Shown piece by piece: positions 24,396-36,328 of a DNA stretch of 64,000 bases (position 1 is the first letter of the stretch; each line of letters opens with the position of its first letter). The DNA lies in the NCBI GenBank assembly GCA_900660155.1, contig CABFPE010000175.1, positions 18,238-82,237 on the forward strand, read 5' to 3'. A program made the position numbers and the translations under genes. This DNA is from Hofstenia miamia (Eukaryota > Xenacoelomorpha > Acoela > Hofsteniidae). A model generated the notes under the pieces. That model saw only the letters and a list, made by a program, of their open reading frames with translations. It did no database searches and was not told the DNA's origin.

Positions 24396-26106
24396 ACCAT
24401 ATAATGCGTTCTAAACGTTAAGTTCTCAAAAGATTAAAGAATTTGATCTATTCATCATTAATGTAGATTCCTTAGCAATCCAATTTGTGTATTATGATAC
24501 TTAGTACTTTGAGATTATTCCAATATAACAAAACAGTTTTCATGAATCAGCGTGTAACAAACTAGACTTGTTTTATGGAATGTGAAGATAAAATCAATAA
24601 AGCCGAAGAAACTGATTGTCATTTTAAAGTAACAACGAGAACCGAAATAAAAATTATGAGAGTTTTTCAAGATTTAATACATTCTACCTCAATTAAGTGA
24701 TGCAACCTTCACTACAAAACAGGAACCTAATATAAGAAAGAGATATTTTTAAAATATCCACTGTAAACGTGGGTTAATTACAACAATATACTATATTGAA
24801 TGGTATCAGAAATTCATTATTTATAGAAATTGGAAATTTTTTTATAACTCCTATCTTCATAGTTTATTTTTTAGTTCATCAGCATCAAGTAAGACAAATT
24901 TAACCGTTATCTAAGAGATCTGCAATTCATTGGAGAAACTTTTTAAATTTTCAAAATTGACTATATATTTTCTTCTTAGTACTGCTCAATACTACTTTAT
25001 TAGTTTTAGATGATGTGAAATTTGGTATAGGGGATGTTTAACACCGCAGATTTTGCAATCCCCATTTCTGTTGATTTATATGAAATGTTACCCAAATATT
25101 ATTAGCATTGCCATCGTAATAAGCTCTTCTTAATACCATAATTTCCAGTCCGGATTACGTGGTAATCCTAATGTTTGAGACAACTTTTAAACATTTCTTC
25201 GCAGTGATTTACAAAGTAATGTACGCTATTTTACTATAGCTTTCAAATCAAATTCAAAATTTCAAAATTTCAAATCAAATTTTGTAAAATCTTAATTTTC
25301 AAAGTTCCAACCAAACATTGAAGGCTTATAAGCAAACTTTTGATAATCAAATTTTGGAAAAATTTAAACATCAACATTAGTACATTTTCCCAATATAATT
25401 TTATGATAAATTTTTAAATATATAATAGATTTAAAATTATACTTAATATTGAAAATGACGACTTCTTGCAGGCATAATAATGAGTTTGTAAATTCTTTCA
25501 TTTAAGTAATTGCGACTCATCCATTTAGCATGTTTGATAATTAAGCCAATAGTGGACACATTTTTTAAGCTTTGTGACTATCATGTCTGTTTCTCTGATT
25601 TAACTGGAATAATTAATCAAGCAATTTCAGCATACTTAAAAGTCACATGGGCATTTACTACATATTTGGTCTCTATGCAATAAGTACAATATTCTTATTT
25701 TCCTTCTACATAAACAATGTACTATGCATAATGAATTTATGTTCTACTATATATACTTCATATTTCTACAAAAATATAGGTAAAATCTGCATTATGTATT
25801 TCTACCCTTCCTCATTGCTACACATTACACATTAGCCTAATAAATATGCATTTTTTGTATTTAAGGATTAACTTCTAAGAAATATCAAACTTGAACTCAA
25901 ATTTTCAAACTTTCAAATTTCAAATCAAACTTTGAATTTATTAATATTCAAATTTTCAAATCAAACTTTAAAAGCCCTGGCTTCTACACACTGTGTGACA
26001 ACAGTAAACTAATTATGATGTTGCTAACAACGTAGTTTTTGTTTACCCAAATTGCTCACAGTGGACAGAACTGAACCTCTTCTAGTCAGTATCACATACA
26101 AAATAC
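24396..26106. repeat. AT-rich intergenic stretch with TTTCAAAT repeats
   Basis: No gene recognised. Degenerate arrays of CAAATTTCAAAT-like words occupy about 25236-25345 and 25893-25975. The remainder shows no structure beyond AT richness. Confidence 0.5.
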
Positions 26107-26550
26107 ACAAAAATATTTACTGTTGTTTAAACAAATTTACAACAGTTTTGAATATATTTACCATTACTGGATATTTTTTGATTATTGGAATGTTGACAAT
26201 TTCTTAAAACAAAACATTTCTCTTGTCANTAAAGGAGAGAACAATTAGACAACATAAAAGATGAATTAAGTAAGATGCCATCATTAAATACACCCGAGTA
26301 TGATAAAGAATTCATTCTGGATTGTGATGCGAGTAATGTTGCTATAGGAGCATGCCTAGGTCAGATAAAAGATGGCAAGGAAGTGCTGATACAGTTTTTT
26401 AGTTGTAAGTTGAAACAAAGTGAGGAANACAAAAATATTTACTGTTGTTTAAACAAATTTACAACAGTTTTGAATATATTTACCATTACTGGATATTTTT
26501 TGATTATTGGAATGTTGACAATTTCTTAAAACAAAACATTTCTATTGTCA
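26107..26550. repeat. 122-bp direct repeats around a fragment bounded by single Ns
   Basis: 26107-26228 recurs at 26429-26550 with a single mismatch noticed (CTCTTGTCA versus CTATTGTCA). Single Ns at 26229 and 26428 bound the 198-bp piece between them. The arrangement looks like a contig placed into a gap whose two flanks overlap. Confidence 0.85.
26230..26427 (+). mobile_element. LTR retrotransposon fossil fragment (RNase H region)
   Basis: The open frame reads like the start of a Gypsy/BEL-type RNase H domain (FILDCDASNVAIGACLGQ and then an SCKLKQSEE block). Only this short part is present and both sides are cut by single Ns. It is a fragment. Its place in the chromosome is uncertain because of the surrounding assembly joins. 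Confidence 0.65.
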
Positions 26551-27097
26551 TTGTTGTTATTTAAGTAGGCCTTGAACTTACATGCCCTGATACTAGATTT
26601 GTCTTTAATATGGCATGCTTGTGAATTTTTGATAATAAAAAATGAAAAACTATCTTATTTTTTTGTATCTGAAGTGAAATATTGTATGACGTGGAATATT
26701 AGTGCGCAACAAATTATATTGATTTTATGTAAATAGAATAGAAACGAGTTGTTGTGAAAATTAAAGTAACATTTACTCTTCAAACAACCTGTTACGTTCG
26801 AGATCAAATATATTTCCATGTACCTAAACTTAGGACAAAAAGTTGTGCTAAAGACCCTGTGTCAGCAAATATTATTAATGGAATACAGTGGAATATACAA
26901 AACTTAAATATATTCTTTCTTCATTCAAATCAACTTCTAGATAATACATAGATTTACTTTTCCTGTTTTTCTTTAAATATGTATGCTTATTGCTGCATGC
27001 ATGTATTAGTACTTATGCTAACATTTTTTATTTCCAGTGGTATTCCAATGCTTTTTGCATTTCAGAAAATCACCCTAAATTTCTCAAGCTACCCAAA
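26551..27097. other. Intergenic AT-rich sequence
   Basis: One 65-residue open frame (26754-26951) has no recognisable motif. Nothing else seen. Confidence 0.4.
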
Positions 27098-27430
27098 ATA
27101 GTGATACTTTCTGCATTGCTATCAAACATATCTCATCATAGAAACGGATATTGTTTGAAATCATGATATTTCATTTACTATTGAAAAAAAAACTAATTTT
27201 TACAGTTTAGTGAGCATTGAAATTTCAAGTATACATACTATAAATCAAATCCTCGTTTGTCACTNATAGTGATACTTTCTGCATTGCTATCAAACATATC
27301 TCATCATAGAAACGGATATTGCTTGAAATCATGATATTTACATTTACTATTGAAAAAAAACTAATTTTTAGTTTAGTGAGCATTGAAATTTCAAGTATAC
27401 ATACTATAAATCAAATCCTCGTTTGTCACT
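27098..27430. repeat. ~166-bp tandem duplication joined by a single N
   Basis: 27098-27264 and 27266-27430 are near-identical, with a few indels, on either side of an N at 27265. This is the same pattern as at 22789 and is likely an assembly artefact. Confidence 0.88.
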
Positions 27431-28555
27431 TAAGGATGTGTTAAGCAGGAAAGTCTTCTAGAAACAAACAATGTACGTTCTTTTACATTAGTGGAATAAT
27501 TCTATTGAAAATTGTGCAAAATAGTGCTTATTTATACGGATAAATCCACACTTATAAGCAATTTTCAGGAAGCTCAGTAGGAAATTTGGAAATCGTAATG
27601 AACGGATACATTCATTGCTGAACGTCATTTGACTGTTATTTTGAAAATTTGTACTAAGGTATATTGCTTTGCCCAAGGTAATTGAAAAGATTCAATAGTT
27701 TTTATAATATATTTGAGTTCTCTCCAAGCCTAATATTCAGCTAAATGTAAGGTTCAAGCCCCATGGGATCAAGAACCAAATGTAGCTAATTCCTGATATG
27801 CCGAATGACCTCCCAAACACATTTAGGCGTCCACTGAATGTTTCAGATTTTTTTAAAATATTTATTCTTTCAATATCTAGTGTTCAAATAATGCTGCGGT
27901 CTCATCTAATTGGAACCCCAACTACCCTGAAATATTTTTTCTGAAGAAAAACTATGTTAGTCATGTACAGATCAGATGTGCCAGTGCAAAGTCAGAAATT
28001 GTCGAGCCGTAGGGGCAGAGTCAGGTCGAATTCAAGTCAAAGAACAAAGAGGAAAAAATTGTTTTCAGAATACAAATATCTTCATTGGTTTGTGAGTTAT
28101 ACATGCGCTTAATATTTTTTGAAAAATTCCTTGCGAAATTACGCTTAAAAACAAATAAAGAGAAGTTATTTCTACTTATTTCTTTCTTATTGATTCCCAA
28201 ATAAAATAAAATTGATCATTGGACTTCTGGCTTAAGTGAATTTTCAATTTAATAATGAGAGAATACATATTTATCATCAGCTTAATTATGTATATTCCAT
28301 TTTAAATACAATACAAAAAGAATGCAAATACAGATTACTAACTATATATTTTTAATGAATAAAATTCACATTTTATGTAAATCATTTAAATTTTCAGCTG
28401 ATCTAAAATAAGTCGTACAAGCGGCCATTGATGAAAGTAAAATTTTACTTGCTATTATATTTTTAATATTCACTTTTCCAAAAAAGGGACTCTGGAAAAT
28501 TTACAGACGAAGGGCTGAACATGTTTAAAAACAGAAAAGTGGAAGTCATAGCAGA
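27431..28555. other. Intergenic stretch with dispersed repeat debris
   Basis: 27745-28025 shares blocks with 5980-6130 (CATTTAGGCG; GTCAGAAATTGTCGAGCCG-like). No coding region. Confidence 0.45.
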
Positions 28556-28556
28556 A

Positions 28557-29280
28557 TTAATTGGCTATAAACATAAAATAAGTTTGCACAAATTTTCCAA
28601 GTTTGATAAGCATTTGGATAAATGCAAGGATATACAGATTGACATCTGGAGAATGTGGTGGCCACTGCAGAATTTGAATGTCCTCTTGAGGTATGAAATT
28701 TTTAGTTTCACGGGAGGTGTAAGAGGTTGCGCCCCTTGTTAGGGTATAAAGCATTCGCATATGGAACAAACACAATTTCACAATATTTTTTCTGTTAATC
28801 ATTCCTTCTGTGATGCATTCAAATACAATCCCAAATATGACAGTTGCCCCAAACCATATCTTTTGGACAGAATTTTGATGAATTTTTTATAGGCCTGCTG
28901 ACTCCTGCACCACGCCTTGACTTTGTTTTGATTTAACTGAAAAATACGCTAATCTGAGAGAAACTTCTTGAAAACAGTAGTTTCGCCATGCTTCTGCAAA
29001 TCTGTGACATTCTAACCAATGCACTTTCGAATGGTGAACAGAAATTCCAGTCCTTTCTGCGAACTTTGATTAGATTTTTTCAAACTCTAAGTTTGTCCAT
29101 TCGTGCTTTTCATGTCGAAATTTTTACAGTCGGCAACTTCCAGGTTTTTCTTTTGAATAGTCCACCACTTTGCAGAACATTAATGTTTCCGTACAAGGTG
29201 GTCTGTGTTTCGATTGTTCTGCACAACTAAATTTAACACGAGCAAACACTGCTATTTTGCTGTTTTTTAGAACGCAAAAT
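28557..29280 (-). pseudogene. Tc1/mariner transposase fragment
   Basis: Minus-strand translation shows QKIWFGATVIFGIVFE and then GATSYTSRETKNFIPQEDIQ followed by ILQWPPHSPDVN, matching the Tc1/mariner catalytic core around the second and third acidic residues. In the family these read QDGAPCHTS and WPP.SPDLNPIEN; here the second Asp has been lost (TRGATSYTS) and the C-terminal part after PDVN is gone. The upstream part is broken by stops and only loosely recalls the helix-turn-helix region. It is a dead fragment; terminal repeats were not found. Confidence 0.65.
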
Positions 29281-30432
29281 TATTAACCATCGTTGGTTAC
29301 GTTATTATATGCTCTAATATCTCAACCTGGTCATTTCCCTATCAGGGCAACACAAGAAATGATATTAATGAAACTACCCAAAAGTCCATTTTTTCGATAA
29401 GGTATATCACTTAAATTGTGAATTTTTTTCTCGAAACTTTTATTTTCCAAAAATTACACTACATATCTTAAAAAAATTTCAAAATTTTTATAAAAAACTT
29501 GAAAATATATATTAAATTATTACCTAAAATGGAATAGAATAAATTTCAGGTAAGTGAATCTGTATAGATGTTTTGCCATGTATAAATAAATAAATTCTTT
29601 CAATTTTCAAATAATAACTTTTAATCAAACTGCTTCATAGCGTTTCAAACATTTCCTTCAGCACATTTTTTATTGTAAACTTCAATGTTTGAACTATTTA
29701 GCAATACAGATGTGAGTTTTATTACTGCTAAGCACTGCTCTGCTTTAAAAACCTACCATTTGATAATCAGTGAATCGGCTACACCCTAGGGTGGACCATA
29801 CTCCACCTGTTGACCCCCCACCCGCAAATTTTCCCGCTGGTTTCTATTAGTGGTGCAGTGGACAATAGCTATTATAATAGATCGCTAAAAACAGCTTTGT
29901 ATTCTAATCACAAACTTAGCGATTTTAAATTTAAAAAATAATGTTGTATTAGCATCTTAAAATATGCTAATGAAAAGCAATTTCAAAAATTCATAGGGAC
30001 TCCACATTTTTACTTGAATCAGGACAAGCCTGAGTTTGTGTATTAAAAAATTACCTGATAAAGACCAATTTCTAGCTGTACATTATTGAAGCTATCTGCT
30101 ATTTACTAATATTCAAATGACAAACATGTTGATAATTTTGTATAAAAATATCTAAATCCCAAGAATCAAAATACCTCTTCAGGAATTCGCATTGTTCAAA
30201 CGTGATTTCTTATGTTTTATGGTTTTCATAATATATATTAGAATAAACTAGGTCTACAACTTATAAAAATAAATGCATGAGAATAACTTGAAGGTTTGTA
30301 TATTTCTGTTGGACACTCCATCAATTATTTCTTTGCATTCTCTAAAAATAAATCAAAGAATATGTTCTATTATTTCAAAATGTGTTAATTATAAACTTAA
30401 ATTGTACCTACAATTAATTATACAAAATAATG
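29281..30432. other. Intergenic AT-rich sequence
   Basis: No gene or clear repeat recognised. A short GC-richer patch lies at 29785-29860. Confidence 0.4.
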
Positions 30433-30440
30433 CTTTTATA

Positions 30441-31499
30441 CAGTGGCAGATCCAAGGGGAAAGTGAGCCATGCATTCCCCCATAAGCAAAAATAAAATTT
30501 AATTTTCCTCATTTTTTTCACTTTCTCAGAACTCAAAAGCAGTTTTTCGTTTAGATTTCTTACTTAATCAGTGGCGTACGCAAGGGGAGGGGCGTGATGA
30601 ATGTCCCGTCCAATTTTTAAAATTGATTTTGATTGGTTAAATCAAAATATTTTTGGTGAACAATTTAAAATCCAATGTCATGAAAACCATTTTTCAGTTT
30701 ATTTTCTACATACTTTCAAAAATTTCACCGCATTTGGTCATGACTCAGATTTCCCTCGTAAAAAATTCCTGCTTGCGCTTCTGATACTTACGTTGGGATG
30801 TAAATATAAAAATTCGATTATTCTTATTCATATTAATACAAAAAATACAAGCATCTACTTCATGCAAACTCATTTGATGGATATAATCTAATGACGGCTT
30901 TAGAACTGAGATGGCCATGGATCCAATTAGCAATTCGTAAATTGTCAAATGGAATGTGTAAATGTTAGTCAATGCTCATAATAGAGCATTTTCATAAATT
31001 TTTGTTTAATGACATTTGGTATGAATTACACAGCAAACCCCCAAACCATATAAATAAAGTTCAATTAATACATGCGATCTTCTAGACTGTATTCTCCATT
31101 ATGGAGAAGAATGTAAAGTCTAAAATACGTAATGCCCTTCTAATATGCTGAAATTTACCACAAAAATGTTCTCTCAATTTTTAAAGATATGCACAATTAA
31201 TACAACACGGACTACATTTATATTTGTCGATGTTAAAAAGCATATATTTCAAAAATAGCAAAAATTCACTATATTCTAAAGGTAATGTCAATTGTGAAAA
31301 CGTTCTCCTAAATCTTATCTATCATGCAGATTATTCAATATATATTATAAATATTTCAATCTGTCATATACGCTAGTTTTCATACAAAACATATTTTTTT
31401 ATTATGTAAAAGTATGCTGGCATTTGCATGAAACTATAGGGTAAACTGGAAAGTTATCAGGTCATTCCCCATCATCGATATTTTCTGGATCCACCCCTG
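30441..31499. mobile_element. Non-autonomous hAT element, ~1.06 kb
   Basis: Left end CAGTGGCAGATCCAAGGGG and right end TCTGGATCCACCCCTG are imperfect inverted repeats. The flanking 8-mers CTTTTATA (30433-30440) and CTTATATA (31500-31507) match at 7 of 8. A second end-like sequence, CAGTGGCGTACGCAAGGGG, begins at 30569 inside it without an obvious partner. No transposase is encoded. Confidence 0.7.
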
Positions 31500-31507
31500 C
31501 TTATATA

Positions 31508-34500
31508 TCTAGGAATTATCCAAATACTTTGGTTGTGCAATAATATTGTAAATTTGAAACTAAAAGTTTGCTTACTTTTTTGCACTTTTAAATATTTAAC
31601 TTTCTTTCAAAATGCATTGCAAACTAAAGCAAGTTTTATGGACCTCAGAAAAAAATTAAATACATCTCTTTTATGAAACATTAAAACTAAATAATTGAAT
31701 TTAGAGTTGATGAGTTCCTTACCTAGCACATTTGAATTACTTTTTTTACTGTAAGTAGCCGCGGTTTATAGGAAATAATACAATGCATTTAAGATTTGCT
31801 TCGGAGCCAATAGCTTTGTATCCTGAAGGAGTCAAGATGCCAATTAGGGCTAAAATGTGGAAGCTAGGAATTTGCAGAATAATTGAGAAAATAATTTAAA
31901 CCAATAAATAAATTCTGAATGTAGCTTTAATTTGTTATTCAACATTTGTTTACCATCCCTGAATATTCGTCAATAGATAAATCAAAGCAGAAATACCTTT
32001 TATGTAGAAGCAATGTCTCTTCCGATTGCAACATAATTAAGAAAATAGAAACTAGGAACCAACATATAGATATATGTAAATGTTGTTTGCATTTAATGTT
32101 TGCATAGTGCAATGCGTAAATCACTAAAATAATGAGATTAATTGTAAATGTCCGTCATAAATGCCATGATTTCAAATGAATTTGCAAAATGACGACGTAA
32201 TTTGTTTTGGTAACAGACCAATTGGGAGAAGATGCATGTAATTAACCAATAATAAAAGTGTTTAAGTGCGGATCACAACAAAGAATGCATAAAGCTCTGC
32301 ATGTGGCCATCCCTGGTAATAACTACCTGTATTACAGTGTATTTGGTTACAGTATGTTTTGGCGACACATGATATCTTTTTATGTAATCTAATTGATTTT
32401 GCTTGGAATTCCCTTCTATTTTAAAGGAAATACTCATTAATTGCAGTTAGATAAACCATGGAATCTTTTTGATGTTACACCAATATAAACATCAAGCATT
32501 GTTTGATTTTCTTTAGCGACAATTGCCTTGACTACTCACGGGAGAGGAATACATTGTTGTTCATATAAAGTTTTCAATGAGACATGCACATGAATGCAAA
32601 ACACTGTCCATTTTGACAAGTCATGATATGCCAGATTAAGAAGCTGATCTCTTCACTTATAATTGTAACAAAACACAACTGTCATGACTGGAAGAGAGAA
32701 GTCACTACAATGAACTTTAGTACAAGTTGCAACTGATATGACTGTGAATATAAATAACACATGGAAGGGATGAGAATGATGCATGTTTTGACTTATTGTC
32801 TTCAACTAAAACGAAATGCCTCATCAAACTGAAAATTCTAAAACTAAGCATCAAACTCATATTTTTTAATGAATAATTTCTTGATTAATAAGGCAGTTAG
32901 GTATTGAAGATAGTTGGCCTCTTTTTAACAGTTAAAACTTATTTTCTAAGCTTTTAAGATCTGGAGGTGCTAAAATGAAGTTGATATCCTGACAGAGCAC
33001 TCTGTTTTTTTGAAAAAATATTTTAAAAAATTCAGTTGGAAAGAAGTGAAATTCATTCATATTCAAAGGTAAGTAGTAGTGCAATGTGTATAGAATCAAA
33101 CTTTTATAGCAAGCATGCGTAGAGATAACGAGATAAAAAAGAAAGTTTTATTGTGATATGTGGGACACTTCTAAACGTAAAACGATATTATAATCAGGCA
33201 AACGTTTTATGACAAAGATCAATTTTTCCTGGTTAATCAACTGCTGTCTATAATTGTTTTAATAAGGCAGGATTCCTTATTGGCAACAGCAGTGAAAATC
33301 CCGTACATGAAAGTCAAGGTTTGAAGCTGATGTGTGTCAACAAGAAGTTCTAGAAGAATTAATACGGATTTATGAAAACATTTATTGTTTTGGTCATTAT
33401 GGAAGCCAAACTTAAAATATAGCCATAATGAAATTCCATAAATATATTTTTGCATATTCAGAATTTCTATTTAATTTCAAAAAATTGTAAAATTTAGTTT
33501 AATATATCTTAAATTGTTAATATTAATAATTTAATGGGTAAATATATATTTTACAAGTTGTTTTGAACAAAAAAAAACATTTTGATGAGATAATTCTGAA
33601 AAGTTTTAGTAAGCAGCTTCAATAGATTGAAAACAAATTCTGACGATTAATTTTTTTACCATTTTAATGTTTGCGCCAAGCAAACATGCTGCATTATAAA
33701 ACAATCCAAAAATAATTGGTTTATTTTAAAATTTGTTTAAATATTTGATTTGCAAAACCTATTGAATGCTTGTGCTTTGTGATATTAGTTCAATTTCATA
33801 TTACACAAAAATATTTTACTTTTAGTTGCAGTTTACAATCATTGGTATTTTGTTAATTTTAGAAATCACTATTAAATTGCTATTAGTGCATGTATCCATA
33901 GTTTTACATAATACCGACAATGTATTTACGAAATTTAGAATATTACCATTATGATTGGTTAAGAAATTTCTCCTTGCCATATATGACCTTGCCATAAACG
34001 GCAACCCTGTTGTTCAGGCGCTTTCGAAAAGCAAGGGTTTCCATTGATACTGTTAGAAAATCGTTTTGTTAAATCTGTTGCTTTCTTGGGAACTCTATTG
34101 CTGAAACTGTTAATTTTTCCTTCCCAAAAAGTAAACTTATTGCCTAGCAACAGCTCATATTCCTAACAATTTATTAAGCATACGATGAATTTCATCTGTT
34201 ACTGTTTTTATTTTCTCTATGCTCTTAATAATTCTCTCTACGAAATATATTAGTTTCTGGCTAGGCGATTCCTCCTAGTGAATACCTATTCTTTGTTCTT
34301 ACAGTACTAGGTTAATATTCAGAAACACCACCGACAAGTTCAGCTATATGCAAGATATGTCCTACATATATTGATATTAGTTATGGGCAGCATCAAAAAT
34401 GTCATATCAAACATGCAATTTTTTTATGTGTATCTGTGAAATTGCTTGTATTGTAGTAACCTAGACCGAATTTGGTAATAAATTTCAGACTAGACCCAGA

Positions 34501-34611
34501 AATAAACTATATTATTCGTCAAAATAATAAATCTACAAAAAAGTATTCATGGTAACTATATCCAATACAATAATGTACATGTTAGTGATACGAATATTTA
34601 GCTACATTATT
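31508..34611. other. Intergenic sequence downstream of the membrane-protein gene
   Basis: About 3.1 kb without recognisable coding sequence. Short open frames (31939-32124, 33237-33455, 33822-34150) have no family motif. GTTGCTAGGCAAT on the minus strand (34139-34151) resembles an RFX X-box. Confidence 0.45.
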
Positions 34612-35261
34612 TTAATCGACCCAAGCACAGTTAAAGGATTTTTGTCTTTGCCTCAAGTCTGAATGCAAACTCGCCGTTGAACTTCTGATATAATCCTGAT
34701 CATCAAATATTTCTGTAGTTGGAATCGACCTTGGTCTTGAACTATTGTTGTGGCTCAAATGAACAGTGTCCTTAGATTTATGGTAATTACCGTTTACCTC
34801 CTTTTCCACTCCAATTTTTAAATCTTTATAATTTGTTGGAACCTCAATCATTATTATCAGTTTGAGAAGCAGAAAAAATAATATTATTCCGAAGACGATT
34901 GGAAGTAGATAGCTCTCGAGTGATAATTCTTTGCTATCTTTGAGGTTTGAAAAGAACGCATCGAAACACATGACCGACGCTACAATCCATGCTGTTACGA
35001 AAATTGTACTTTTTTCGAAAAGGAAGAAATTTTCAAGAATGAAGTAAAGACAGGCTACTGTAACTATAAGAACCGATTGCACCAAAGCTGCTACTTTTGA
35101 CGAACAATGGAAAGTTCCTTCGAGAGTAATTCCAAGAAGATTAATAGCGTGAAACATATGATTGGTGGACGTAGCCAAAAGGCTGTTAATTTCAAACCAT
35201 AATTCCCATGTGTGTGAATCCCACTTCTTTTTATTGAAAATTTGCTTCTAAATAGTTGTCT

Positions 35262-35301
<40 letters not shown>

Positions 35302-36282
35302 ACTTTTGTTGCTTTTATCGCGACATGTTTCGACAAACATTGTTGTCATCTTCAAGCATTTGTAGCAATGTTCCCGAACTTTTTTATTAAATGTTTTTGA
35401 TCTTTAATAAATGTTTAAATTTTATTGATGTCTTTGTTTATTTATTAAGGTTTTCTTGGTTGATTTAATACATATGGCTTCTGTTATCTTAGTTTCACGA
35501 TTCTTTACTAGTATGTTTTTCGTCAAATTGTGATGAACGTCATAAAATCAATACCACTTCATGCTTAATCAATAGAATATTTGAATCATGCTCTAATTAT
35601 AAAAGTTTAACTGAAAGTTTGGATAAAATAACCGAGGATCTTAAAAATAATGGCTATCCACAAAAATTAATTCGTAAGATCATTGATAGAAAATTTTCAT
35701 CCAAGAAACAACCATTAAATGCTACAAATAACCAAGAAAAAACAAATATATATTGGAAGTTACCATTCATAAGAACACGAGAAGAACTGAAGAGAACCAT
35801 AAGAACATATAACAAAGAATTACAAGTTTCGAAAATTTGTCCAGTATTTTATGCAAAGAAAACCATGCAGATGTTGCTTAATAAAGATCACATACCGATT
35901 TCCCTGTCTTCTAATATCGTTTATTCATACGACTGTGACGAATGTTCAAGTTCATATATTGGCGAGACTAGAAGACATTTAGAAACTCGGGCAAAAGAAC
36001 ATATAAGAGGGCATCTACAATCAGAAATATATATTCATGAATGTGCACCTAAGCTGAAAAAAAATTTAACATACTAGTAAAGAATCGTGAAACTAAGATA
36101 GCAGAAGCTATATGTATTAAATCAACCAAGAAAAACCTTAATAAATAAACAAAGACATCAATCAAATTTAAACATTTATTAAAGATCAAAAACATTTAAT
36201 GAAAAAGTTCGGGAACATTGCTACAAATGCTTGAAGATGACAACAATGTTNTCTATCAGTTTTCAACCTTAGCAAGTTGAAA

Positions 36283-36328
<46 letters not shown>

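Noticed and set aside
33822-34150. Overlapping minus-strand frames as a gene
   Set aside because: Short, no motif, composition like the surrounding non-coding DNA.
34139-34151. RFX X-box-like GTTGCTAGGCAAT as a regulatory site
   Set aside because: It lies downstream of the nearest gene's stop. A single weak match is not evidence.
34612-35178. Second nucleoside transporter copy
   Set aside because: First considered because of the hydrophobic pattern. None of the ENT signatures are present, and the exon fits the TspO-like gene.
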